In this document: piece by piece, positions 17,729 to 25,946 of the stretch | Layout: every line of letters starts with the position of its first letter | How positions within the stretch are numbered: the first letter of the stretch is position 1 | Source of the DNA: Gammaproteobacteria bacterium | Lineage (GTDB): Bacteria > Pseudomonadota > Gammaproteobacteria > SZUA-229 | Reading direction: 5' to 3' | Assembly: GCA_026196545.1 (NCBI GenBank) | Contig: JAPHSZ010000022.1 | Span: forward strand, 1-39,762 | DNA: 39,762 nt | Notes under the pieces: generated by a model | What the model was told of the DNA's origin: nothing | Databases searched by the model: none | Seen by the model: only the letters and a program-made list of their open reading frames with translations | Translations under genes and position numbers: made by a program

Positions 17729-18385
17729 ATGATTAAACACCTGGATCAATCCGTCCTGAAACAATGGATTGAAGACAGCTTAAGCAACAACACCAACATA
17801 CTGGCCGCAGGTTATCAGGGAAAAACCCTGCTCTACCAGAACGATGGCCTTAACGTCGTGATCAAAACACCTCATGGCCAGGGCCTTGCCAAATACCTAC
17901 ACAGCCACATGCTTCGTCACGAAGCGCAAGCCTATCAACAGCTCAAGAATTTAAAAGGCACCCCTGCCTGTTATGGCCTCATCGATAATAAATACCTTGC
18001 ACTGGAATTTATCGATGGTGACCCAATTCGCAGCAAGCGCCCGATTGATGAGAAAAAATATTTTCAAAAACTTTTCATCATAATCGAACAGATGCACGAC
18101 CAGGGGGTTGCTCACATGGACTTAAAGAAAAAGGATAATCTGATGGTTACCCATCACGATGAACCCTGCATGCTTGATTTTGGTGTGGCCGTGATCCAGA
18201 AAAAAGGCTTTCATCCAGTCAATCACTTCCTTTTTAATTTAGCCAGGCGCTTTGATTACAACGCCTGGGTTAAGCACAAATACCACAACAACATGCATAA
18301 CATTGAAGACGCTGATAAAATCTATTACCAACGTACTCTTATCGAAAAAACAGCAAAGAAAATAAAACGTACGTTCAAGCTATAA
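17729..18385 (+). CDS. Small protein kinase-like (phosphotransferase) protein
   Basis: The protein has 218 residues and a compact kinase fold with the catalytic residues in order: glycine loop near 28-35 (GYQGKTLLY), VVIK with K46, RHEAQAY with E65 as the helix-C glutamate, HMDLKKKDN at 129-137 (catalytic D131, K133, N137), and DFG at 150-152. Met replaces Arg before the catalytic Asp, so it is a non-RD type. Length and layout resemble the RIO/Bud32 and lipopolysaccharide-kinase group more than large Ser/Thr kinases. The substrate is unknown; protein, lipid or sugar are all possible. The C-terminus is basic (KKIKRTFKL). It ends five bases from the convergent ygfX gene. Confidence 0.82.
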   Translation: MIKHLDQSVLKQWIEDSLSNNTNILAAGYQGKTLLYQNDGLNVVIKTPHGQGLAKYLHSHMLRHEAQAYQQLKNLKGTPACYGLIDNKYLALEFIDGDPIRSKRPIDEKKYFQKLFIIIEQMHDQGVAHMDLKKKDNLMVTHHDEPCMLDFGVAVIQKKGFHPVNHFLFNLARRFDYNAWVKHKYHNNMHNIEDADKIYYQRTLIEKTAKKIKRTFKL

Positions 18386-18390
18386 CTCAG

Positions 18391-18822
18391 TTACGAACCA
18401 GCATAAATTTTCAATCTTGCCCTGAGCTGGCAATGCATGGATGGAGTAATCGAATCAAGGAATATTGTAACGTTGTGGGAAACACCCATATTTTCATCCA
18501 AAAATATTAACTGCAAAAAAAGGCTGGAAACATAACTGTTAGCGGAAAGCTCAAGATCAGGGTAGTCTTTATTATCAATATTTAAATCAACCTGATCATT
18601 AGCCTTAAAATGAAGACTGATATTTCTTTTGTGACAGACCAGATGGCGATAAAAACTAGCCGCAACCAATAACAGGAGCAGTGCTTTCAGCACCACGCCG
18701 ATCAATCCGGTATTAACAACGAAAAAAACTGAAAGAATTGCGAAAGAATGAATCGCAATAATAAAAAGTAATTTTAAATTTGATGGTTTGACATTGATGA
18801 ACAGTGGCGGCTTTTCATGCAT
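18391..18822 (-). CDS. ygfX: YgfX/CptA-type inner-membrane protein
   Basis: The protein has 143 residues. Two adjacent membrane helices at about 17-37 and 39-61 are followed by a soluble domain, the topology of the YgfX family. In E. coli YgfX is encoded directly after sdhE (ygfY), and was reported as a toxin affecting cell-division proteins; other work ties the pair to succinate dehydrogenase. Sequence similarity by eye is modest; the call rests on topology, size, and position in the sdhE operon. The start follows DUF6316 by 21 bases. The convergent kinase gene lies five bases beyond its stop, with no room for a separate terminator. Confidence 0.7.
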   Translation of the reverse strand: MHEKPPLFINVKPSNLKLLFIIAIHSFAILSVFFVVNTGLIGVVLKALLLLLVAASFYRHLVCHKRNISLHFKANDQVDLNIDNKDYPDLELSANSYVSSLFLQLIFLDENMGVSHNVTIFLDSITPSMHCQLRARLKIYAGS

Positions 18823-18843
18823 GAGACATTGGCCACACAGCCA

Positions 18844-19068
18844 CTATTCCTTCGAACCGTACTGCTCCATTTGATCCATATGACGAATATAGGCGATTAA
18901 ATCACCTTCAGCATCGGCCTTGCTGACAAAAGGGCCTCGTTCTTCACCTTCACGAGTAGTATAAAACCATTCCCCATTTATTTGCACAAAGCGATCCATC
19001 TGGAAAAATGTTTTGGGTTTATCTCCATCGGTCTTTCTGGCCAAATCAATATCCTCATATTTATTCAA
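18844..19068 (-). CDS. DUF6316-like small protein
   Basis: This 74-residue soluble protein has the pattern FFQMDRFVQINGEWFYTTREG, then RGPF and an Ala/Glu helix ending LIAYIRHM. The arrangement matches DUF6316, a small family found in gammaproteobacteria with no assigned function. The core sheet ending in GPF resembles GYF-like folds (my inference). The only in-frame start that gives the full N-terminus is TTG at 19066-19068, overlapping the sdhE stop by eight bases, so it is probably translated by coupling. It lies between sdhE and ygfX, which are adjacent in E. coli. Confidence 0.75.
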   Translation of the reverse strand: MNKYEDIDLARKTDGDKPKTFFQMDRFVQINGEWFYTTREGEERGPFVSKADAEGDLIAYIRHMDQMEQYGSKE

Positions 19069-19345
19069 TTGCTTTCATGCAATTAAATTTACTGTTACAT
19101 ATAGACCTTATTTTAGTTATTAATGCAGAAATTGTAACATCTGAAGGCTCTTTCTTTTCGAGCAGAAAACCCAGCAATTCCTGGTCCTGATAATCCAGTA
19201 ATTTTAAAAATAACGCCTTATCCTCAGCGGACAGATTATCGTATTCCATCTCCACATAGGCATTTAATAACATGTCCAGCTCCAGCATGCCACGGCGACA
19301 ACGCCAGCGTAGCTGTGAGGCACTTATTTCATTTTGCTCGCTCAT
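19061..19345 (-). CDS. sdhE: FAD assembly factor for succinate dehydrogenase
   Basis: SdhE (formerly YgfY) helps attach FAD covalently to SdhA. This copy has 94 residues. The conserved motif RRGMLELD is at 17-24, with the essential glycine at 19, and the family acidic region (LSAEDKALFLKLLDYQDQELLGFL) follows. It has a C-terminal tail of about ten residues with two cysteines that is longer than in E. coli. The ATG overlaps the sdhB stop (ATGA), so it is translationally coupled to the enzyme it matures. Confidence 0.93.
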   Translation of the reverse strand: MSEQNEISASQLRWRCRRGMLELDMLLNAYVEMEYDNLSAEDKALFLKLLDYQDQELLGFLLEKKEPSDVTISALITKIRSICNSKFNCMKAIE

Positions 19346-20037
19346 AGGGAATTTTTCACCATTTTTTTCCTGATATTACCTATTGCCTTCGTCGGGTTCA
19401 AACCCTTTGGACAAACCTGCACACAGTTCATGATGGTATGGCAGCGAAACAGCTTAAATGGCCCTTCCAGATTTTCCAGGCGTTCATCCAGCGCCTGGTC
19501 GCGGCTATCTTCAATAAAACGCGAGGCCTGCAACAGGGCCGCAGGACCCAGGAACTTGTCCGGGTTCCACCAGAAGGAAGGACAGGCAGTAGAACAACAG
19601 GCACAGAGTATGCACTCGTATAGACCATCGAGCTTTTCACGCTGTTCCGGGGTCTGCGGCAGCTCCACCTCAGGCACCGGATCTTTTACAATAAGATAAG
19701 GTTTTACTTCACGGTACTGCTGATAGAACTGCTCCATATCGACGATCAGGTCACGCACCACCGGCAGGCCGGGCAAGGGCCTGATTTCAACCGGCTCCCT
19801 GAGATCAGCCAATGGCGTAATACAGGCGAGACCATTCACACCATTGATATTCATACTGTCCGAACCACAGACCCCTTCACCGCAGGATCGCCTGAAGCTC
19901 AGTGTTTCATCCTGCTCTTTCAGCTTCAACAAGGCCGCCAGCAGCATCATGCCGGGTTCGATATCCCTGAGCTCGTATTCCTGCATATAGGGTTTGCTAT
20001 CAAGATCGGGATTGTAACGATAAATATTAAAACGCAT
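19342..20037 (-). CDS. sdhB: Succinate dehydrogenase iron-sulfur subunit
   Basis: SdhB passes electrons from FAD to the membrane quinone through [2Fe-2S], [4Fe-4S] and [3Fe-4S] clusters. I chose ATG 20037 (231 residues, MRFNIYRYNPD); the frame runs further upstream into sdhA but homologues start here. The [2Fe-2S] ligands are C52, C57, D60 and C72; Asp as the third ligand is the same as in E. coli. The other clusters use CILCACCSTACPSFWW and CHTIMNCVQVCPKGLNP. The start is one base after the sdhA stop, and the stop overlaps sdhE. Confidence 0.97.
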   Translation of the reverse strand: MRFNIYRYNPDLDSKPYMQEYELRDIEPGMMLLAALLKLKEQDETLSFRRSCGEGVCGSDSMNINGVNGLACITPLADLREPVEIRPLPGLPVVRDLIVDMEQFYQQYREVKPYLIVKDPVPEVELPQTPEQREKLDGLYECILCACCSTACPSFWWNPDKFLGPAALLQASRFIEDSRDQALDERLENLEGPFKLFRCHTIMNCVQVCPKGLNPTKAIGNIRKKMVKNSL

Positions 20038-20038
20038 G

Positions 20039-21808
20039 TCAATAAACCCTGGGTTTCGGCGGAAAGCTGTCCACACTCACCGGTTTGGTTCGAACCGGTT
20101 TGTAATCAAGACCCGATTCAAATGAATACAGGCTATGACGCATCCAGTTTTTGTCATCACGCTCAGGGTAATCGATGCGTGAGTGGGCCCCGCGACTTTC
20201 CCTGCGCGCACAGGCCGAGTGCATGGTCGCCAGCCCACAGGCCATCAAATTTTCCAGCTCCAGCGCTTCGACCCTCGCGGTATTAAAGGTATCACTGTGA
20301 TCACCAATCGTGGCTTCCTTTAAACGCTCCGCCAGCTGTTCAATTTTCTGTACACCTTCTTTCAACACTTCATCATTCCTGAACACGCCGCAGTGCTGTT
20401 CCATCACAGCTTTTAATTCATCACGCAAAGCACTCACCGATTCACCACCGTCTTCAGCCTTTTTGTCCCAACGCTGGAAGCGTGCCATGGCTTTGTTTAC
20501 CGAGGCCTCATCCATGGAACGGTGGTAACGATTTTCTTTCAGGTAATCAATGATATGGTTCGCCGCCGCTCGACCAAACACCAGGATATCGAGCAGTGAA
20601 TTACCACCCAGACGATTCGCCCCATGCACTGAAACACAGGCGCATTCACCCGCCGCGTACAGGCCTTCAATCACTTCTTCGGGGGTATCCTTGACCGGCA
20701 TCACCACCTGGCCATTGCGGTTGGTCGGAATACCGCCCATGGTGTAATGCGCCGTCGGGAAAACCGGGATTGCCGCTTCCGCCGGATCAATACCCAAAAA
20801 GGTCATGCAGGTCTGGCGAATGCCCGGCAGGCGTTTCTGGATCACCGCCTCACCCAGATGATCGAGCTTCAACATGACATAATCTTTATTCGGCCCACAG
20901 CCACGGCCTTCACGAATCTCGGTAGCGATTGCACGGCTCACCACGTCACGGCTGGCGAGGTCTTTGGCCTTGGGTGCATAACGCTCCATCAAACGCTCAC
21001 CATCACCATTGACCAGATAGCCACCCTCACCGCGAGCACCCTCGGTAATCAACATGCCGCGGCCCGCAATACCGGTGGGATGAAACTGGAAGAACTCCAT
21101 ATCCTGCAACGGCACACCAGCGCGCAGGGCCATACCCAGGCCATCACCGGTGTTGATCATGGCGTTGGTAGTTGTCCTGTAAAGCTGCCCGGCGCCACCG
21201 GTCGCGAGCAGGGTTGTTTTGGCTTCGATAATGATTGGCTGGCCATCGTGAATATTAAATATCAGAGCGCCCAGCACATGGCCTTCATCATTCTTCAACA
21301 GATCCACCGAAAAATATTCATCAAAGAAATGGGTTCTGGCGCGAATGTTCTGTTGATACAGACTGTGCAAAATGGCGTGGCCGGTCCGATCCGCTGCCGC
21401 ACAGGTTCGTGCCGCCTGGTCACCACCAAAGTTCTGGCTCTGGCCGCCAAAGGGCCGCTGATAAATTTTACCATTGTCCAGGCGGGAAAATGGCACACCA
21501 AAATGCTCCAGTTCATAAACCGCTTTCGGTGCCGCACGGCACATATATTCAATTGCATCCTGGTCGCCAAGATAATCGCTACCTTTAATGGTATCGAACA
21601 TATGCCAGTGCCAGTTATCCGGCAGCACGTTGGCCAACGCCGCATTCATACCGCCCTGCGCCGCCACCGTATGTGAACGCGTCGGGAAAACTTTGGACAC
21701 CACCGCAACACTGGCATCGGCATCCGACAGCTTCAGCGCAGCCCGCAGGCCACCACCGCCTGCACCAATGATCAGGGTATCGAACTTACGTCTTTGTATT
21801 GCTGCCAT
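20039..21808 (-). CDS. sdhA: Succinate dehydrogenase flavoprotein subunit
   Basis: The catalytic subunit oxidises succinate to fumarate in the TCA cycle. I chose ATG 21808 (589 residues, MAAIQRRKFDTLIIGAGG); the longer frame reaches back into sdhD. Visible are the FAD dinucleotide motif GAGGGGLRAA (15-24), the covalent FAD histidine H46 in SHTVAAQGG, the active-site regions FHPTGI and EGARGEGGYLVN, and HGANRLGGNSLLD near the C-terminal part. It follows sdhD by two bases and precedes sdhB by one. Confidence 0.98.
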   Translation of the reverse strand: MAAIQRRKFDTLIIGAGGGGLRAALKLSDADASVAVVSKVFPTRSHTVAAQGGMNAALANVLPDNWHWHMFDTIKGSDYLGDQDAIEYMCRAAPKAVYELEHFGVPFSRLDNGKIYQRPFGGQSQNFGGDQAARTCAAADRTGHAILHSLYQQNIRARTHFFDEYFSVDLLKNDEGHVLGALIFNIHDGQPIIIEAKTTLLATGGAGQLYRTTTNAMINTGDGLGMALRAGVPLQDMEFFQFHPTGIAGRGMLITEGARGEGGYLVNGDGERLMERYAPKAKDLASRDVVSRAIATEIREGRGCGPNKDYVMLKLDHLGEAVIQKRLPGIRQTCMTFLGIDPAEAAIPVFPTAHYTMGGIPTNRNGQVVMPVKDTPEEVIEGLYAAGECACVSVHGANRLGGNSLLDILVFGRAAANHIIDYLKENRYHRSMDEASVNKAMARFQRWDKKAEDGGESVSALRDELKAVMEQHCGVFRNDEVLKEGVQKIEQLAERLKEATIGDHSDTFNTARVEALELENLMACGLATMHSACARRESRGAHSRIDYPERDDKNWMRHSLYSFESGLDYKPVRTKPVSVDSFPPKPRVY

Positions 21809-21810
21809 GT

Positions 21811-22155
21811 TTACCCAACCATCGAAAATAATAAAATACGCATCACCCACAGACCACAACCGACCAGCACACCCACAACCAGCGCGAGCACAAACATGCG
21901 CAGCATAATATTGTGCACATAATCCAGTATCACATCACGCATACCTACCCACGCATGAAACAGAACCGCAACAATAAACAGCCCGAATGCAATCGAATTG
22001 AATGGGTGAAACAACCAGCTGCGCCAGTGTTCAAAACTGACAACATCGACACTGAGGCCACAGAATAATGAATAGGTTAAAAATAATGCAATATAGACAG
22101 CCGTAACACGCTGCACCACCCAGGGCTTTAAGCCTTCGAGAATATAAAGGCTCAT
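21811..22155 (-). CDS. sdhD: Succinate dehydrogenase membrane anchor subunit
   Basis: SdhD has three membrane helices and with SdhC holds haem b and the quinone site. I chose ATG 22155 (114 residues, MSLYILEGLKPWVVQR), overlapping the sdhC stop as ATGA; the longer frame lies within sdhC. The family pattern VQR.TA.Y near the N-terminus and FHAWVGMRDVILDYVH in helix 2 (haem histidine and quinone-site Asp-Tyr) are present. Confidence 0.95.
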   Translation of the reverse strand: MSLYILEGLKPWVVQRVTAVYIALFLTYSLFCGLSVDVVSFEHWRSWLFHPFNSIAFGLFIVAVLFHAWVGMRDVILDYVHNIMLRMFVLALVVGVLVGCGLWVMRILLFSMVG

Positions 22156-22538
22156 AACAACATCCCCAGCGCCACAATCACAACAACTGAGACGGCCAGA
22201 AACATCACCAGCCATGCCGCACGGTTTGCAGGAATTTTCTCAACGGCGATATCCGCATCGATCAACAGAAAACGAATACCGGCAAAAAAATGATGCGCCA
22301 GTGCCCAGACAAAAAGAAGCTGCACGATGACCAGAACCGGGTGCTGAAGAATAGAAAGTGCCTGCTGAAAACCTTCATCCGATTGCACAGACAAATCGAG
22401 CAGATAAACAACGAAGGGCATGGCCAGAAACATTAAAGCACCCGATACGCGATGCGCTAGAGAAACCGCAGCGGCAACGGGTAAACGAATCTTGAAAAGA
22501 TTCAGATAAACTGGGCGCTTATCTTTTTCCATGCTCAT
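22152..22538 (-). CDS. sdhC: Succinate dehydrogenase cytochrome b556 subunit
   Basis: SdhC is the other membrane anchor, with three helices. Signature features are RPVYLNLFKIRLP, SLAHRVSG (Ser and Arg at the quinone site), and LAHHFFAGIRFLLID, whose histidine is a haem b ligand. The frame opens at ATG 22538 (128 residues), but ATG 22532 (126 residues) has a better-placed AGG eight bases upstream and may be the real start. It is the first gene of the sdh operon and diverges from ygfZ. Confidence 0.95.
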   Translation of the reverse strand: MSMEKDKRPVYLNLFKIRLPVAAAVSLAHRVSGALMFLAMPFVVYLLDLSVQSDEGFQQALSILQHPVLVIVQLLFVWALAHHFFAGIRFLLIDADIAVEKIPANRAAWLVMFLAVSVVVIVALGMLL

Positions 22539-22729
22539 TACCTGAAGAATATATTTTAACCATCTTGAACACTATCATAGAACAGTCCATTAGCAATTCA
22601 CAGCAAACAACCAAATGAAACCAGGCCATCTCCAATTTATACCCGTATAATCTGTGACATGATTTAAGCACACGGATTGTCTAAACTGGGCATCCAGCAG
22701 GAATATCGACAAACAACGAGATAACTCTA
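22539..22729. promoter_or_regulatory. Divergent control region between sdhC and ygfZ
   Basis: These 191 bases must hold promoters in both directions. On the plus strand a perfect TATAAT lies at 22646-22651, 79 bases before ygfZ, with no good -35. On the minus strand TATGAT (22579-22574) with TGTGAA (22602-22597, 17-base spacing) is a weak candidate for sdhC. I see no clear repressor site or small-RNA gene. Confidence 0.4.
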
Positions 22730-23779
22730 ATGAAAACTGAATGGCAAAATTTCCTGAAAAATGCAGGCGCTGAATTCCTTGAACATAAAGTCGAGTCTTT
22801 TGGTAACCCGGCCAGAGAACGCCAGGTCATCCACTCCGGCAGCACGCTTTGCGACCTGTCGCACTACGGCCTGATCGCCGCCTACGGTGAAGATGCCGTT
22901 GATTTCCTGCAGGGCCAGTTCACCAACGATGTCACCGAGGTCAATCACAGCCACAGCCAGCTCAGCGCCTACTGCACCCCCAAAGGCCGCATGCTAGCCA
23001 ATTTCAGGATTTTCAAACAGGGTGAAACACTTTACCTGTGCCTGCCCCAGCCCCTGCTACAGCCCGTACTCGACAGGCTACGCATGTTCGTGATGCGCTC
23101 AAAAGTCACCCTGGAGGATGCCAGCAACTCACTGATGCGCTTTGGCCTGAATGGCCCGGATGCAGCAGACCGGCTAAAAACCAAAGCCGGTAGCATCCCC
23201 GAGCAGGTCAATGACAGCATCCAACTGGATAACTGCACCATCATCCGCAGCCACGGCAGTGACCCGAGGTTTGAAATCTACGGCCACCTCGATGCCGTCA
23301 CTCACCTCTGGCAGTCACTCGATGTCGACGCTACCGCTGTCGGCGCAGCCATCTGGGAACTGCTGAATATTCAGGCAGGTATCCCAGTGATCGTGTCTGA
23401 AACCGTCGAAGCCTTCGTCCCACAAATGGCCAATATGTCATTGGTCGGTGGCATCAACTTCAAAAAAGGCTGCTACACCGGGCAGGAAATTGTTGCCCGC
23501 ATGCACTACCTCGGCAAACTGAAAAAACGCATGTACCGCGTTGCCATTGATAGCAACGAAGCCCCCAAAGCCGGTGACAAAATCTTCACCAAAAACACCA
23601 CCGCAGGCAGCGGTACCGGCACGATAGTCAGTGCCGAACAAAATGCTGATGGCGTTTATGAAGCCCTGGCGGTGATACAGATTGCCGATGCAGAAAGCCA
23701 GCCGTTGCAGTTGCACGATGCCTCAGGACCTGCGATTAAAATACTGGAACTGCCTTATTCATTTGAACAGGCTGAATAA
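22730..23779 (+). CDS. ygfZ: Folate-binding protein YgfZ (Fe-S cluster maintenance)
   Basis: YgfZ is a GcvT-like tetrahydrofolate-binding protein needed for full activity of some Fe-S enzymes, including MiaB and, in part, succinate dehydrogenase. This copy has 349 residues, with the family motif KGCYTGQE at 246-253 and the conserved C248. The GcvT-like core begins LCDLSHYGLIAAYGEDAVDFLQG. It diverges from the sdh operon, which carries sdhE; in E. coli ygfZ diverges directly from sdhE-ygfX. It is followed after six bases by a DUF938 methyltransferase gene. Confidence 0.95.
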   Translation: MKTEWQNFLKNAGAEFLEHKVESFGNPARERQVIHSGSTLCDLSHYGLIAAYGEDAVDFLQGQFTNDVTEVNHSHSQLSAYCTPKGRMLANFRIFKQGETLYLCLPQPLLQPVLDRLRMFVMRSKVTLEDASNSLMRFGLNGPDAADRLKTKAGSIPEQVNDSIQLDNCTIIRSHGSDPRFEIYGHLDAVTHLWQSLDVDATAVGAAIWELLNIQAGIPVIVSETVEAFVPQMANMSLVGGINFKKGCYTGQEIVARMHYLGKLKKRMYRVAIDSNEAPKAGDKIFTKNTTAGSGTGTIVSAEQNADGVYEALAVIQIADAESQPLQLHDASGPAIKILELPYSFEQAE

Positions 23780-23785
23780 CAAACA

Positions 23786-24379
23786 GTGAAAAATAGGCCC
23801 TATGCAGAATCCTGCGACCAGAACCGCGATGCCATTCTGGATATTATTCAACCCTTATTAGTCAACACCCGCTCCCTGCTAGAAATCGGCAGCGGCACCG
23901 GCCAACATGCCGTTTATTTTACCGAAAAATTGCCGCACATCACATGGCACACCAGCGACCGTGCAGAAAATATCGAAGGCATAAAACTCTGGCTGTCCGA
24001 GGCAGACCATGAACGATTACCCCCACCCATAGAACTGGATGTCCAACAAAAAAACTGGCCACAAATGACCATTGATACCATCTTTACCGCAAACACCTGC
24101 CACATCATGAATCAACAATCAGTTGAAATAATGATCGCTCAGGCTGGCAAACTCCTCCCCGCAGGCGGCCAGCTCATTATCTACGGGCCCTTTAACTACA
24201 ACCGGCAATACACCAGCCCCAGCAATGAACGATTTGACCAGTGGCTGAAACAAAGAGACCCGGAAAGTGCGATAAGGAATTTTGAGGATTTGAATGAAAT
24301 GGCTGGGCGGGCTGGTTTGGGGTTGGTTGGGGATTATGAGATGCCGGCTAATAATCGGGTTTTGTGTTGGGGGCGGTGA
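23786..24379 (+). CDS. DUF938 SAM-dependent methyltransferase-like protein
   Basis: The protein has 197 residues. It starts KNRPYAESCDQNRDAIL, typical of DUF938, followed by the SAM-binding loop LLEIGSGTGQHAVYF (about 32-46), an acidic LDV at the end of strand 2, and FTANTCHIM. The family is annotated as a class I methyltransferase with no known substrate. The start is GTG (23786), six bases after ygfZ, so the two are probably cotranscribed. A palindromic hairpin follows the stop. Confidence 0.88.
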   Translation: MKNRPYAESCDQNRDAILDIIQPLLVNTRSLLEIGSGTGQHAVYFTEKLPHITWHTSDRAENIEGIKLWLSEADHERLPPPIELDVQQKNWPQMTIDTIFTANTCHIMNQQSVEIMIAQAGKLLPAGGQLIIYGPFNYNRQYTSPSNERFDQWLKQRDPESAIRNFEDLNEMAGRAGLGLVGDYEMPANNRVLCWGR

Positions 24380-24392
24380 AAAGGTTTATGCA

Positions 24393-24414
24393 TTCCCACG
24401 CAGGAGCGTGGGAA
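24393..24414. repeat. REP-like palindrome between convergent genes
   Basis: The sequence forms a nine-pair perfect stem (TTCCCACGC with GCGTGGGAA) around AGGA. It lies between the stops of the DUF938 gene and lysS, 13 and 9 bases away. No T run follows on either strand, so it is not a standard terminator. Palindromes with this TTCCCACG core occur as dispersed intergenic REP elements, often mobilised by RAYT transposases; I saw only this copy in the window. Confidence 0.65.
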
Positions 24415-24423
24415 CGAGATCAA

Positions 24424-25944
24424 TTACACTTCTACCTTCATATGCGGAAACAAAATCACATCCCTGATCGAAGGCGCATCCGTCAACAACATAATCAAAC
24501 GATCAATCCCTATCCCCTCACCTGCTGTTGGCGGCATGCCATATTCAAGCGCACGCACATAGTCGGCATCAAAGTGCATAGCCTCTTCATCACCGGCATC
24601 TTTTTCTGCGACCTGTTTATGAAAACGCTCAGCCTGGTCTTCCGCATCATTCAACTCAGAAAAACCATTGGCGATTTCACGGCCACCGACGAAGAATTCA
24701 AAACGATCGGTGACATGGTGATTGTCATCATTGCGTCGCGCTAATGGTGAAACCTCGGTAGGATATTCGGTAATAAAGGTTGGATCCATCAAGCGATGCT
24801 CGACAGTTTTCTCGAAGATTTCGATCTGCAACTTACCCAGACCATAGGAATCTTTAACTGGAATACCTAAATCTTCTGCAACTTTGGTTGCGCTTTCAAC
24901 ACTGGAAATATCTTCAGCCTTGAGATCAGGGTTGTAATGCAAAATAGAATCAAACACCGACATGCGCGCAAACGGTTTACCGAAGTGGTATTCCTCACCC
25001 TGATAGTTAATGGTAGTGGTACCAATTACCTGTTCGGTCAGTTTACGCAGCAGGTCTTCGGTTAAATCCATCAGGTCTTTGTAATCAGCATAGGCCTGAT
25101 AAAACTCGATCATGGTGAACTCGGGATTGTGCCGTGTTGAAACGCCTTCGTTTCTGAAATTGCGGTTGATTTCGTAAACGCGTTCAAAACCACCAACCAC
25201 CAGACGCTTCAGGTAAAGCTCGGGCGCAATACGCATGAACATCGGCAGGCCAAGTGCATTGTGGTAAGTCTCGAACGGTTTTGCGGTAGCGCCACCAGGG
25301 ATCACCTGCATCATCGGGGTTTCCACTTCCATGAAATCATGGCCGTCAAAATAATTACGGATAAAGGCAATAATTTTGGTGCGCATTACAAACGTGTCTT
25401 TGACTTCCTGATTCATGATCAGATCAAGATAACGCTGGCGGTAACGAATTTCGGTATCGGTCAGGCCGTGGAACTTGCCCGGCAACGGGCGCAGTGATTT
25501 GGTCAGCAATTTAACTTCATCAACCTTGATAGACAGCTCACCGGTTTTGGTTTTAAACATGATACCTTCGGCACCGATAACGTCACCGACATCCCATTTT
25601 TTGAAGCTGTCGTTATAAACACCTTCGGGCAGGTTATCACGCTGTAGAAAAAGTTGAATAGTGCCAGACATATCCTGCAACTTGGCAAAGCTGGCTTTGC
25701 CCATGACGCGTTTCGCCATCATGCGACCCGCAATTGAAACGCGCTGCCCCATTGCTTCGAGCTCTTCGGTAGTTTTTTCGCTGTAGAGCGCGTGCAGGTC
25801 GGCGGCCATCGAATCACGCCTGAAGTCATTCGGGAAGGCGTTGCCGTTTTCACGCAGGCCGCTGAGTTTTTCGCGGCGTTGCGCAATTAACTTGTTCTCT
25901 TCTTCCTGCGTTAGCTCTTCCTGTTCTTCTATTTTGTCATTCAT
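24424..25944 (-). CDS. lysS: Lysyl-tRNA synthetase, class II
   Basis: The enzyme charges tRNA-Lys with lysine. It has 506 residues, near the 505 of E. coli LysS. An N-terminal OB fold for the anticodon (about 60-170, [18 protein letters not shown]) precedes the class II core: motif 1 FMEVETPMM, motif 2 [21 protein letters not shown], and motif 3 at the C-terminus [14 protein letters not shown]. It follows prfB by two bases, the same pairing as in E. coli, and ends at the REP-like hairpin. Confidence 0.97.
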   Translation of the reverse strand: MNDKIEEQEELTQEEENKLIAQRREKLSGLRENGNAFPNDFRRDSMAADLHALYSEKTTEELEAMGQRVSIAGRMMAKRVMGKASFAKLQDMSGTIQLFLQRDNLPEGVYNDSFKKWDVGDVIGAEGIMFKTKTGELSIKVDEVKLLTKSLRPLPGKFHGLTDTEIRYRQRYLDLIMNQEVKDTFVMRTKIIAFIRNYFDGHDFMEVETPMMQVIPGGATAKPFETYHNALGLPMFMRIAPELYLKRLVVGGFERVYEINRNFRNEGVSTRHNPEFTMIEFYQAYADYKDLMDLTEDLLRKLTEQVIGTTTINYQGEEYHFGKPFARMSVFDSILHYNPDLKAEDISSVESATKVAEDLGIPVKDSYGLGKLQIEIFEKTVEHRLMDPTFITEYPTEVSPLARRNDDNHHVTDRFEFFVGGREIANGFSELNDAEDQAERFHKQVAEKDAGDEEAMHFDADYVRALEYGMPPTAGEGIGIDRLIMLLTDAPSIRDVILFPHMKVEV

Positions 25945-25946
25945 GA

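Noticed and set aside
20747..21676. 309-codon plus-strand open frame inside sdhA
   Set aside because: It is antisense to a certain gene, has no recognisable domain, and arises from codon bias in sdhA.
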